From Sclerodactyla briareus (Eukaryota > Echinodermata > Holothuroidea > Dendrochirotida > Sclerodactylidae): 64,000 nucleotides of DNA. The notes beneath the pieces are model-generated. The model saw only the letters and a list, made by a program, of their open reading frames with translations. It was not told the DNA's origin and ran no database searches. Positions 49,650 to 60,780 of this stretch are shown in pieces. Made by a program: the position numbers and the translations under genes. The stretch is from positions 108,540 to 172,539 of the forward strand of contig JAODTK010002788.1 of the NCBI GenBank assembly GCA_026419785.1. The letters run 5' to 3'. Positions within the stretch are counted from its first letter, which is position 1. Each line of letters begins with the position of its first letter.

Positions 49650-51001
49650 AAGGGAATCAAAGAAGTCACTAGATGTAGTTTTGCACAAACGAACAAGATT
49701 CTCCATTACATCAACCCCCTGGAATGTTTTTTATTGTTGTTCTGGCAAAGATATATAAAATCTGAAATTTATCAGTGTTTTAGAGGCTGTTTTGCCCTTT
49801 TACAGAGGACATAGTTGGAGATGACGTGCTATAGCAGTGTTTTATTAGTAATTCAGTGATTGACTCATGATTTGTTGCAACAACTTTGAATAAAGTAGGT
49901 ATGTTGCAGATATAAAGAGGATATGCCCAATGTTTTAATAATAATAATAATGAGGACTTGATTAGAGCGCCTAATGCAAAAAACCTCTAGGCGCTTTTAC
50001 AGGGCAAAAAAGAAAAATAGAGAAGAAAAAAGAAAAGAATAGGCAGAGGACAAAAAAACAGGGAAAGTAACACACAACGAAGACATAACAAATGAATCAG
50101 TCAGACAGAAAGTGCTGAGCGAAGAGAAAACGTTTGGAGACGAGACTTGAAAGTAGTTACAGTCGGAGCCAGACGGACAGAGTCAGTAAGGGTATTCCAC
50201 AAGGGAGGCGCTGCAGAGGCGAATGAACGACCACCGTAGAACTTGGTGGATGAGCGAACCGTGACCTTAAGCTGTTGCTTGGAAGATGACCTCAAAGATC
50301 TGGAAGGAACATGCAGCTGAACAAGCTCTGAATTAGACTAACTAGGAGCTATGCAGTTTATTGCTTTATATATGAGTAGAAGCATCTTAAAGGCAATTCT
50401 CTGCCTTATTGAGAGCCAGTGAAGCCTGTATAGCAGTGGAGTGATATGCTCATGACGAGGAACACAGAGAATAAGACGAGCAGCAATGTTCTGCACTCGC
50501 TGGAGCTTGTTGATAAGATAGTCAGGGAGACCAAATAATAAGGAATTAAAAGCATCCAGCCTGGATGTGACAAAAGAATGGCTCAGCATGATGGTGGTCT
50601 TCTGATCGAAGTACAGGCGAATGTCCCCAATCATTCTAATTGCATGCAGGGCAGCTTTACGAATGGTTCGCACATGACTAGACATTCTAAAGGGAGGAGA
50701 GTCCATAATCATTCCTAAATTGCGAACTTCAGATACAGGTTAACAACAGAATTGCCGACTTTGATGGTAATGATGCCAAGAAGAGTTACTAAAGTGTGAC
50801 GAGATGTAGATGAACTCTGTCGTCTCATCATTCAGCACAAGCAAATTGGAATGGCACTATGATCCAATATCGGTGATACATGCTTCCGTCTTACTCACAC
50901 AGCGCCCGATCAGAAGAGTCTAATGTCAGATAGAGATGGGTGTCATAGGCAGCAGCCCAATCACTGATACAGTGGGATCGTGTGCCAACGTTTATGGTCA
51001 A
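49641..51001. repeat. 1.36 kb tandem duplication, unit 1
   Basis: Runs from AAAAGGTCAAAGGGAATC to GTGCCAACGTTTATG. It includes about 300 bp of non-LINE flank plus a whole truncated LINE. Unit 2 follows directly with a few 1-2 nt indels. Confidence 0.93.
49939..50995 (-). mobile_element. L2-like LINE 3' end, copy B1
   Basis: The minus strand starts just at the RT catalytic block (a degraded YADDTQ: DTHLYLTLDSSD, about 50,935). It goes on to IGDIRLYFDQKTT, SFVTSRLDAFNSLLFGLPDYLINKLQRVQNIAARL, then RSSTKFYGGRSFASAAPPLWNTL and FKSRLQTFSL, and ends at TCATTATTATT (an ATT tail). These are the usual C-terminal blocks of L2/CR1-type LINEs. 5'-truncated within the RT. Confidence 0.92.
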
Positions 51002-52352
51002 AAAAGGTCAAAGGGAATCAAAGAAGTCACTAGATGTAGTTTGCACAAACGAACAAGATTCTCCATTACATCAACCCCCTGGAATGTTTTTTATTGTTGT
51101 TCTGGCAAAGATATATAAAAAATCGTGAAATTTATCAGTGTTTTAGAGGCTGTTTTGCCCTTTACCAGAGGACATAGTTGAGATACGGGCTCAAGCAGTG
51201 TTTTATTAGTAATTCAGTTGATTGACTCATTGATTTGTTGCAACAACTTTGAATAAAGTAGGTATGTTGCAGATATAAAGAGGATATGCCCAATGTTTTA
51301 ATAATAATAATAATAATAATAATGAGGACTTGATAGAGCGCCTAATGCAAAAAAACCTCTAGGCGCTTTACAGGGCAAAAAGAAACATAGAGCAGAAAAA
51401 GAAAAGATAGGCAGAGGACAAAAAACAGGGAAAGTAACACACAACGAAGACATAACAAATGAATCAGTCAGACAGAAAGTGCTGAGCGAAGAGAAACGTT
51501 TGGAGACGAGACTTGAAAGTAGTTACAGTCGGAGCCAGACGGACAGAGTCAGTAAGGGTATTCCACAGGGAGGCGCTGCAGAGGCGAATGAACGACCACC
51601 GTAGAACTTGGTGGATGAGCGAACCGTGACCTTAAGCTGTTGCTTGGAAGATGACCTCAAAGATCTGGAAGGAACATGCAGCTGAACAAGCTCTGAATTA
51701 GACTAACTAGGAGCTATGCAGTTTATTGCTTTATATATGAGTAGAAGCATCTTAAAGGCAATTCTCTGCCTTATTGAGAGCCAGTGAAGCCTGTATAGCA
51801 GTGGAGTGATATGCTCATGACGAGGAACACAGAGAATAAGACGAGCAGCAATGTTCTGCACTCGCTGGAGCTTGTTGATAAGATAGTCAGGGAGACCAAT
51901 AATAAGGAATTAAAAGCATCCAGCCTATATGTGACAAAAGCATGGATCAGCGTGGTGGTGGTCTTCTGATCGAAGTACAGGCGAATGTCCCCAATCATTC
52001 TAATTGCTACAGGGCAGCTTTACAAAGGGTTCGCACATGACTAGACATTCAAAAGGAAAAGTCCATAGCATTCCTAAATTGCGAACTTCAGATACAGGTT
52101 AACAACAGAATTGCCGACTTGATGGTAGGATGCCAAGAAGAGTTACTAAAGTGTGACGAGATGTAGATGAACTCTGTCGTCTCATCATTCAGCACAAGCA
52201 AATTGGAATGGCACTATGATCCAATATCGGTGATACATGCTTCCGTCTTACTCACACAGCGCCCGATCAGAAGAGTCTAATGTCAGATAGAGATGGGTGT
52301 CATAGGCAGCAGCCCAATCACTGATACAGTGGGATCGTGTGCCAACGTTTAT
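51002..52352. repeat. 1.36 kb tandem duplication, unit 2
   Basis: Same start and end words as unit 1 (GGTCAAAGGGAATC ... GTGCCAACGTTTATG). Slightly longer AAT run (seven against five repeats) and scattered indels. Confidence 0.93.
51299..52352 (-). mobile_element. L2-like LINE 3' end, copy B2
   Basis: Duplicate of copy B1 with the same 5' truncation point, so it arose by local duplication and not by a second insertion. The reading frame is broken more often than in B1. Confidence 0.92.
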
Positions 52353-53944
52353 GAGAGCCTCCGCAGATGATGAATTTGCACACACAAACTGCTTGCTGCC
52401 TTACTGATTCAGATCTCCCAACTTCCAATAAGTGACCGCGCCTTTGAATTCAACTGAGCAGTCAATTCGAGAAAAAAGAAACTTGTTGGTAGATATTCAG
52501 GAACGTAAACATTTACCAAGCTCAAATAAGGCTATAGATTGCAGATATAAAAATGAAGAACCTCATTTCAAGATTATTCAACGTCAACAGAGGGAAAAGT
52601 ACATAAAAAAAAAAAACCAAAAAAAAAAACTCCTATTTGTAATATTTGGAGCCCACAGACATCATCCAACTTAGGAATGTAGAGGGAGATGGACGAGAAC
52701 AGCTGTTTTTTTTTTCCTTTGCGAGCAATTCAAGGTTACGAGAGGTGATTTCTAGGAAAGCTGTTACGATATGCCTGGAGAATGTAAGCAATGATCAACA
52801 TCGAATTTGATGTGTTCGTTAAAGGAAGAGCATAGATCAGTTATCTCATGTCAGTTTGAGTCTGTTCAAAGAGTAACACAATTTCGATATTGTTGCAAAT
52901 ATGACAAGGAGTCACTAGACATGTCTGTGAACTGTCTGTTTCTGTTAAACTCTCCAGTGGATGTTTATCGCGGCTTGAAGTTGATTGGTGGCATCACTAA
53001 ATGACAACTTAAATCAACCTCAACTATCTAAAATTGGATAAACAGCCCGTAAAAATGATATAATTAATGAAAAATATTGAAGATGTTATTCTCCTATTCG
53101 TCTTCGTTTTTTACCAGTTTAAAACTGAAATTGAAACCGAAACGTGACAGGAACAAGAAAAATCTACAGCGTAGTCAGATAGAGTTGTGCATCAGTAGTG
53201 GTACGACCCAGAACTAATTGTATGGTAATAATTATTCCTCTATTGAGGATTTCAAAGGTGTAATGTGTACTCGCATCGAGCATCAGTCATGTTCGGGGGG
53301 GTACCGAATTAATAACGTCTGATTATAGTAGCGTAAGGTTTCGCAATATCTGTTAAAGTTACACTTCTCCTGGAATTATTTTACGTCACAAAGCTGTTAC
53401 GCTGCTCAGCGAATAGTACCTGTTCTCGAGGATCTCAATCGTATGCTATAATTAGAAAAAGGGGTACGCCCAAACTTCGATTTTTTCAATCATGAAACTA
53501 CAATTGGTATATGGAGTGGCCCATAAGAATATCAGAACTCCATACCTTGAATTCCGAGATTTTAACATGTTGGCTTGTTGAGTTATTTCAGTTTATTTAC
53601 GGCAGATACATTCGTCACGGGTAGGGGGGGGTAAAGGCGTCCATGCACTTGTACCTTAATAACAAAGAAATGGAAAGTGATATTTATTCTCATGGATTCC
53701 TTCATATTGGTGAATAATTCAATTTGTTTTTATTTTTCAATTTGATTCCAACCTATGTTTATGCTACCAGAACGTTTAAAGGTTATATCTTTTGCATTGA
53801 ATCTGGATACAGACTGAGTTTACCTGTACTGTGTGATCCCTCCCGTTACGTCACACGGGGTGTTTGTCGATAGCAATTGTGGCCGTAAAATCACACTCAG
53901 TTAGGCTGATTCCTGTCTAACACGTACGAAAGTTGTGGACCGCA
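52353..53944. other. No gene recognised
   Basis: Open frames at 52,432-52,674 and 52,807-53,004 show no known motif. A-runs at about 52,605 and 52,620; G-runs at about 53,297 and 53,625. Confidence 0.5.
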
Positions 53945-54050
53945 TGGCTTGCACAGTATACGTCTGCTCACAGCCTCCGTTCGACTGCGAGGTATGAGGC
54001 TATGACCGCAAGACCGTAGCCACCGCGAATGGTCACCCAACCCAAAGTTA
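53945..54050 (-). repeat. Possible tRNA-derived SINE remnant
   Basis: The minus strand reads GGTGGCTACGGTCTTGCGGTCATAGCCTCATACCTCGCAGTCGAACGGAG as a continuous tRNA-like head: an A-box-like TGGCTACGGTC and a degenerate B box CAGTCGAAC at roughly the right spacing. Weak. Confidence 0.3.
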
Positions 54051-54438
54051 CTTTTATTATTATCCTATTATTCAAACAATGATGATAATAAGTGTTTAAA
54101 CCTAAAAAAAACTCGTGTTTTATTATCTGAAAACCAATTGTTTTTTTTTTAAATGTCGACGCGATTACGGCCCAGACAGGTTTTGGAGATTTAATTAGCA
54201 AATACTGACATATCACGGTTTAACATGTAAATATGTGTTCAATAGTTGTCTGGCCGTTAAAAAAGAGAAATTCTGGATAAATTCTCAATTCCTAGTGTTG
54301 ATGAAAAAGTTATGAATGTGTTTGAGACGTTAATTTGAACATAAAAATGTCCTATGCTCGCAATGATCGGGCGACAAGCTGGTAAGAGTGAGGGAAGGAA
54401 ATCCCGGGAAAGCGATTTTACGAAATACCACGCGAACA

Positions 54439-54512
54439 GCGGGCGGGCGGAAAAAATCGCTACATGACCGATTCGAGAAAAAAAGGCCCGCCAGCCCGTA
54501 CGCCCGCCCGCG
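54439..54512. repeat. GC-rich inverted repeat, 11-bp arms
   Basis: GCGGGCGGGCG (54,439-54,449) and CGCCCGCCCGC (54,501-54,511) are exact reverse complements with about 51 bases between, in AT-rich surroundings. Confidence 0.7.
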
Positions 54513-54819
54513 TGCATGGAAACCGCGGCTTCAAAAATTTTTTTAGGGATTCCGCGAAGCTCGCGTAGTTTTGACAGGGCAATTGTATCAATAGACATAC
54601 GCAGTTGGAACTATGAATATGCGTTGAGTGGTCCAACTTCAGTAATTCTCGGAGAGCGCCCAGATAATTTTTTGAAACACACGGTTCACTGTGCTTACGG
54701 TCAATACACAAACGACGGAACTCTCGTGCGGGTACAGCGAGCGGTGACTGTAGGAAAATTAACAAACTGGTTGTTCAAATCGCTAGCTGCATCTCTAAAC
54801 ATTCTCGAGATGCGGTAAC

Positions 54820-55257
54820 GTACGTTAAAAAGATCAAAATAGACTTTAATCCAGATGCGTACCATGCACGAGGAGATCGGCGGGTTGTTTTTGTGCGTTT
54901 TAGAATTTTAGATTCCGCACGGGGCCTGTATGTGAAACGCGTATACAGGAGCGTATCATGTTAGTGTGTTTTTCGAATTCGTTTATACCGAACAGAAATG
55001 ACGTGTGTTTTTCTGGTACAGTCGTGACTTGAGTTGATCCAAAGTGGCGTCAATTCGATACACCCAATTGAAAAATCGAGAGTCATCCCGAAATATATCA
55101 CGCATGAATAGGTAATCCAAGGTCAATAACCTGGATTTGAACATGAATTCACACAATTGATTTCAAGTTGATCATACGACTGGAACAATTCCAGTCAAAC
55201 TAGTCGAGCTCCGAACGTCGGACAGCTATGGCTCTCCTCTACGCAAGGCGTTGTAAA
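54820..55257. repeat. 0.43 kb tandem duplication, unit 1
   Basis: From CGTACGTTAAAAAGATC to CTACGCAAGGCGTTGTAAA. Unit 2 begins at once with the same words. Confidence 0.95.
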
Positions 55258-55395
55258 CCGTACGTTAAAAAGATCAGAATAGACTTTAATCCAGATGCGT
55301 ACCATGCACGAGGAGATCGGCGGGTTGTTTTTGTGCGTTTTAGAATTCCGCACGGGCCTGCTAGGAAACGCGTATACAGGAGCGTATCATGTTAG
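55228..55395 (+). CDS. Hypothetical 55-codon ORF across a duplication junction
   Basis: ATG at 55,228 (context ACAGCTATGG) opens MALLYARRCKPYVKKIRIDF and runs 55 codons to TAG, ending RVYRSVSC. It starts in the last bases of unit 1 and continues into unit 2, so the joined frame exists only because of the tandem duplication. In unit 1 the corresponding stretch has an extra in-frame interruption; after unit 2 the ATG part reads into other sequence. The product would be strongly basic (many R and K). The opening faintly resembles the start of mitochondrial ribosomal proteins of the mL53 type, but nothing beyond about 20 residues supports that, so I give no function. It may simply be chance. Confidence 0.25.
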   Translation: MALLYARRCKPYVKKIRIDFNPDAYHARGDRRVVFVRFRIPHGPARKRVYRSVSC

Positions 55396-55686
55396 TGTGT
55401 TTTTCGAATTCGTTTATACCGAACAGAAATGACGTGTGTTTTTCTGGTACAGTCGTGACTTGAGTTGATCCAAAGTGGCGTCAATTCGATACACCCAATT
55501 GAAAAATCGAGAGTCATTCGAAATATATCACGCATGAATAGGTAATCCAAGGTCAATAACCTGGATTTGAACATGAATTCACACAATTGATTTCAAGTTG
55601 ATCATACGACTGGAACAATTCCAGTCAAACTAGTCGAGCGCCGAACGTCGGACAGCTATGGCTCTCCTCTACGCAAGGCGTTGTAA
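55258..55686. repeat. 0.43 kb tandem duplication, unit 2
   Basis: Follows unit 1 without spacer. Differences are few: unit 1 carries extra bases in the AGAATT-TTAGATTCC area and near GCCTG. Confidence 0.95.
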
Positions 55687-56149
55687 ATTAGTATACGGAG
55701 GGTTTTCATTGGAAATTACCGTGAAAGTTGATTTATGTTGAAATTGAAAACAATTATTTGCATGACAAAAACACTCATCCTCTCTATTTGAATGAATAAA
55801 TAGTACGGGGTGTTTTCATTTTTTTTTTTTTTCAATTTCCCATTTTCACGACTTTTTTTTACCAGTTTACTGGCTTAGCCTATGCAGGAATGAAGCGCTA
55901 TGCCTGACAGCGCCCTCTTTAACAGTAGTGCCATGGTGACATGTTAAATGGGCGACTCGATCTGCATTTCAAAGGAATATAAGAATAAGTTTCGTTTTAC
56001 AGCTTTCTTTAATTCGAGCTTAACATCAATTGGCTTTTTGCGCTCCGTGATGTTGTATTGTAGGCCTAGATTATGTTTCTGCCAACGCAATCAAATTAGA
56101 TTTTCGAGTTGATGTTGTTTCTGCGCCTCAATATTCATATACAGCAAAC
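55687..56149. other. Upstream flank of the 56,150 gene
   Basis: AT-rich with T-runs at about 55,820 and 55,853. It would contain the promoter and 5' UTR of the two-exon candidate. No TATA box that I would defend. Confidence 0.4.
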
Positions 56150-56240
56150 ATGAGTATGGTTGAAAATAGAGTGACACTCACTGAAGATGATTCAAATTCC
56201 CGCACTACGACATTAAGTGAATACGGTGAAGCAACCAATG
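56150..56240 (+). CDS. Two-exon hypothetical gene, exon 1
   Basis: ATG at 56,150 (AAACATGAG, A at -3) opens MSMVENRVTLTEDDSNSRTT, 30 codons plus one base, ending at G|GTATGT (donor at 56,241) in phase 1. The matching exon 2 (57,097-57,395) has a phase-1 acceptor, and the joined frame is open to its stop. The N-terminal part is polar and acidic with many S and T and no signal peptide, so a cytosolic or nuclear protein is likely. The intron (56,241-57,096) holds a small inverted-repeat element. No homology recognised. Confidence 0.55.
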
Positions 56241-56899
56241 GTATGTTTCTGGAAGCGGACAAGATTAAGTGGTACACAAACTTAATGAGTTTCACGATGT
56301 TACACAAAATATCGGACCTCCTCACTTAGAGTTTGTGGTGTCTGACGGCACGCTCAGCGGAGAACACAACAGTCTTACGCCCTCTCTAGTTAATATAATT
56401 GCTCCGTGCTCACGAGTGGAAGAATCGTGATTACGGTATTCACGAGCTGAATGGACTTATCATGTATTCGGGCTAGCATCGGTTATATCCTTTACCTCTT
56501 AATTTGTATTTTGGAGAAAATGTGATGCTCCTCATTTGAGGGAATGCATTTTGCATTCCTTTTTTTCCAAGATGGACTCACCATGTCCTCTAAATAATTT
56601 TTATTATTATGCTTTATCATCATGCTACTATGTCCCTTTGATGACCTCTTGGTTGAAAATCGAGATGACCCACCTCATCAATAACATGGAACGCCACTTT
56701 TGGGTCACATTTATGACAGACTGCGCTTACCATTCTCAATGATAACACTGACCGAGTACCATAGTTAATCCAACCTAATATATAGCAGAAGGTTTCCGCA
56801 TATAGCTCATCATCCGCTTCGACCTCAAATCCATGAATTCCCTGTAAGGCGACTAGTCCATGATAAGAATGACCAGTATATAAATTGGTTAATTTAATA

Positions 56900-57006
56900 A
56901 AAGCGTTCTAGTGAAGGTTCTAGTGATAAAAGTTCCCCAGCCAATAGTAACGATGAAAGCATAGAGGTGATTCAAGCGTTACTACAACGCTACTAGAACG
57001 TTTAGC
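56900..57006. mobile_element. Small inverted-repeat element (MITE-like) in the intron
   Basis: GCGTTCTAGT near 56,904 and ACTAGAACGTTT near 56,992 form imperfect inverted ends about 105 bp apart, with further TTCTAGTG copies inside the left end. Confidence 0.4.
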
Positions 57007-57096
57007 AGGCCTTTCGGGGGTCGGCATTTTTACGTTCAGTTAAATGTGAACTAAATACAACGTCATCAGAATGTTTTTTGTTTGTTTTTTTTCCAG

Positions 57097-57395
57097 CTGA
57101 CGAATGGCCACCGAGTTCTGTCAACTCGGGACCCAGTGGGTTGGAATGGGTCGCCGAGACGGTTGGTGGATGGAGCTGGGCGCCCGCAAGATCCTGTATA
57201 GGAAGGAGAGTTACAAACGGTTTCCTGATTCACTATTCAAACGAAAATAGGTGGCAGCCAGTGTCCCCAGTCGATCGCATGATTCCATTCACGATGGCCT
57301 GGTATCAGGCGCAACCATCGTCTGACGTGGTGACGAATAAATCAGTACCACACAAACGGGTTCAGCTGTGGTACGAAACAAGTACGAAGAAATAG
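57097..57395 (+). CDS. Two-exon hypothetical gene, exon 2 (terminal)
   Basis: Follows a textbook acceptor (GTTTGTTTTTTTTCCAG). In phase 1 it is open for 98 codons to TAG. It begins DEWPPSSVNSGPSGLEWVAE, is rich in tryptophan (six: positions 3, 17, 25, 52, 68 and 91 of this exon) and aromatic residues, has a central NGFLIHYSNENRWQPVSPVD block and MIPFTMAWYQ, and ends in basic KR-QLWYETSTKK. With exon 1 the protein is 129 residues. The regular W/aromatic spacing looks like a compact beta-rich domain. That is inference, and I do not recognise the family. An AATATA poly(A)-like signal is near 57,417. The long frame with an exactly matching splice phase makes chance unlikely. Confidence 0.6.
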
Positions 57396-58120
57396 GTCAC
57401 GCTTGGGTATCCAAGTATAATATATACACAAATTATACTCGCTCTGCTCCTTTTAAAACCTCACATGTTCTTGTCAAATATTTGGAAAAAATTTAACAAA
57501 AATCTGCCAGGGAATGTTCGCAATAATATTGATTCAATATTTAAAAACCAATTTGCTATCAATGGTTTACCACCCACCCCCCCCCCCAAGAAAAAAAAAC
57601 TCCAAATAATATATTTTGCATATAAAAGGCATTTGCCATCAGGAATGAGTCTCTGCATTTTTTTTACCATTCCGTTTTACAGAACACCGTGTACAGCGAC
57701 ATAATTTTCAATTTTCAGAAGTCTTTGGTATTCATAGCACAGATTAAATCTTCCGATTTCGGAAAGGTTTTCGAAGAACTGACATCAGCATCATTCAATG
57801 TCTTGTCACAACTAGCGCTACTTTATTTATTACCTTGAGTATTAATTTTACACTGTACATTCAAAGAAATGCCGCTCCGACACCAAAATATGAATAGGAA
57901 TAGAAATTACTGTAAAAACATAGAACCATGTTTGAATGCTGAATGCGGTGTCGAAGTTCGTTGTCGAATTCATATCCCTATGCCCTATCGCTAATTCCAT
58001 GGTATCTAATAAATTGTTGAACACGTTTAGAGTATGAACGTGAAATTATTGTCAAAGTATTGTTCAGAAGGGGTTCCAATTCCCAAGCGTAGTTATGTTC
58101 CCATATAGAGATCCTGTGAC
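57396..58120. other. No gene; downstream flank
   Basis: AT-rich. A poly-C run then A-run at about 57,576-57,600. Nothing coding recognised. Confidence 0.5.
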
Positions 58121-58385
58121 AGTAGTTTTACATACCACAAACTTTACTATGTTCCGTTAAAATTAATAACCAGACGTCAGTGTTTAAATTGTAATTAGCT
58201 AGCTATAAGTAGTGAGGCTAATGAATGCCAACCGGTGAAACTATCTTCAAGTAGTTTTTAACATACCACAACTTTACTATGTTCCGTTAAAATTAATAAC
58301 CAGACGTCAGTGTTAAAATTGTCGGCTAATTAGCTTAGCTATAAGGTGACTAATGAATGACACACACGTTGAAACATATCTTCCC
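58121..58385 (+). repeat. Tandem duplication, two units of about 130 bp
   Basis: AGTAGTTTTACATACCACAA...TGAATG occurs at 58,121-58,249 and again at 58,250-58,385, with several short indels. Confidence 0.9.
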
Positions 58386-59068
58386 GTCAAGTCACCCCTG
58401 TCAATGGTCTGTTTAGTGTTTTGGCAGACGGAAAGGAAACAAAGTCATCCCTAAAAGTGTCGCGCCTAGTTGCGCGAAATCATTGGTTTCTGTTATTCAC
58501 TACACTACAAAACACTATGCACAACCACCTAGTTCATGCAGACCATGGTCATGTCAACGAACATCACATCTTTCCACATAACACACCCAAAATTCCTAAA
58601 ACAAATATAATTGTTTTTTTCTTCTTCATGCGTCATGCGACCCCGCCCCCCACCGGCTGCTTCTCCTAAAATCCCAAATTTTCAAAAAAGGTTTCATCCC
58701 CTCAGTCAACTTCACTTCTTGACCCAAAATCCAACTTGAAATGTGCCTTAATCCCCCTTACAGCCGGGCTTTCTTTGCCTTTTAAATCTTTCCTTCATTT
58801 TCATTGCTTTTTATTTTCCAAGCAGCAGGACATGCCACCCCGCCCCCCTTCGCCAGGCAGCAAAAAACACCCTCCCCGCCTCCCCCACAAACCAACCCAA
58901 CTATCCCCACGCAGCAGCCCAGGAGTCTCAAAATATATCTTTAAGGAACTCCTCCACATTTTCCCCCAGTCCCCAGGCAGAAGAGAGGGCAAATAATGTT
59001 ACCGTATTTTTAATGTCAATCAACTAATCAAATTGGTTGGGGTAAGAGAGGGTTTTGCTTGGTCGGCC
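58386..59068. other. No gene recognised
   Basis: C-rich on the plus strand around 58,840-58,990, giving overlapping proline-rich and glycine-rich shadow frames. No known domain. Confidence 0.5.
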
Positions 59069-59770
59069 GCTTATAACAGCACAAATGTCCAGAGCTATGG
59101 TTTACTCGTCCTCCCATTGCTTTATATTTCTAACAGAAGCTATTATAGATGGGATTCAAGCAAATTCATGCCATCAACATTAAGATTCAGAAAAGTACGG
59201 ACCATACCTACTGAGTTTGGCGATTTCTTACCAAGTTGGAAATTGGAATAATTATGCAAATTAAATGCCACATACCCCCAAAATTTTATCTTATAAACAG
59301 CAGTCTTGTCGCAGGAGCTATGGTTTACTCGTTCCTCAGTGCTTCATTTCTAACAGAAGCTATTTTATGATGAGATTCAATTTTTCCTGAACCTCACACA
59401 CATAAAAGATCCAGAAAATGTTAACAGAGCATACCTACCGAGTTTGACGAAATTCTTAACAAGTTGTAAATTGGAATCTATTAATGCAAATTAGGCACAT
59501 ACCTGACCTCTACTGACCCCAGTTGTACTTTCAAAATTAGTCCCTTTTTTTGGGGGATTTCAAGATGGATCCAAGTTTTGTGGAATCCCACCACAACTTC
59601 AACTTTCAAAAATTGCATAAAATATGCAAATTAGACCCATTAATTACCTCCAGTGACCCTCACTTCACTTTTAAATTTCTCGGGAACCATGGTAGACCCA
59701 TCCACCAAGTTTCGTTAAAATCCGACAAACTTGGAAAATTCGCAAAAATATGCAAATTCAGATAACCACA
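59069..59770 (+). repeat. Degenerate array merging into the GACCTC-TGACCC family
   Basis: GAGCTATGGTTTACTCG ... TTCTAACAGAAGCTATT recurs at 59,092 and 59,315 (period about 223). From 59,490 the units become the GACCTCTACTGACCCC / ACCTCCAGTGACCCTC type with ATGCAAATTAGRC and AAATCCGACAAACTTGG blocks (period about 130). Confidence 0.75.
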
Positions 59771-60780
59771 TCAAATAGCATATTTCAGGCGAAATCTAAT
59801 CATTTCATCTACATGTCATCAGGTCCTACATGCCAAACTACATCACTGTAGCACATACGGTTCTTGCGTAATTTTGCTAACGATCTTCAACATAATTACA
59901 TAGAATAAGTTAATTACCCAACTTAATCGGTGACTTAGCTGCCCAAAATCTTATCAGATCGGGTACACCCAACCCCGATGCTACAACACAAAATTTCGTC
60001 ATAACCGGCCCCAATTTTGTGAAAATCCCTGGCTTAATAACGATAAGTTTGACATAACACACACACATACACCGCACACCCCCAACACGCGCGCGCCATA
60101 GTGACACAATTCTCTTCCCGAATATCATTCAGGCGAGACAATAACAGGTATTGGTGTGTGTTCTTTATTATGAGCTATTACGGTATTTTGAAGGTTATCG
60201 ATACTCAATCAAGGAACATTCATTGTCCCAACTGAATGGGCACTATTGATAATGGTATGCGGTAAGAGGTAAAAACACCTGGTAAAATGACAATATATCT
60301 GCGACTATTACCATCCCATGGCTGCAACTACCAGAACATGATTCAGACGAATTTGTCATACTTTTTGAGGCATTCCACTTACAGTAAAAACGAGTTCGAG
60401 AGTCCCCCGTGTGGGGGCTTTTTTTTTATACCTATTTCACACATAGCCATAAATCGACCGTAGCTATACTAACACTCCGTAATATGGTAAGCAGGAATAT
60501 CGCTTTGAGCGCTTTGTTGGAAATACAAATTAGGTGTATTCCGACTGCATCTGCAGATGTCATTGAGAAATCACAGAAGGGAGAAGAATGAATAGAGCAC
60601 ACACACATAAAACAGTAAAACACACACATAAGAAAACACCAATATGCAGTCGGCTCCTGTGCCCGACAATCTACTCCTCGTACAGTTATTGAGCAGGATC
60701 GCACAAGAAAAAGAGAAGTCTCATGTTTGTTGGTGCTTATTGATATTCCACTAAACGGTTTATAGGTTGTGACTTCCTTC
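59771..60780. other. No gene; terminator-like hairpin at 60,392-60,430
   Basis: At about 60,399-60,417 AGTCCCCC-GTG-TGGGGGCT forms a perfect stem followed at once by nine T residues. It resembles an intrinsic terminator, but in animal DNA it more likely has no such role. Also (CA)n runs near 60,060 and 60,600. Confidence 0.45.

Noticed and set aside
54516..54818. 100-codon open frame before the tandem duplication
   Set aside because: No motif, starts in the GC-rich inverted repeat, and an opposite-strand frame of equal length overlaps it.
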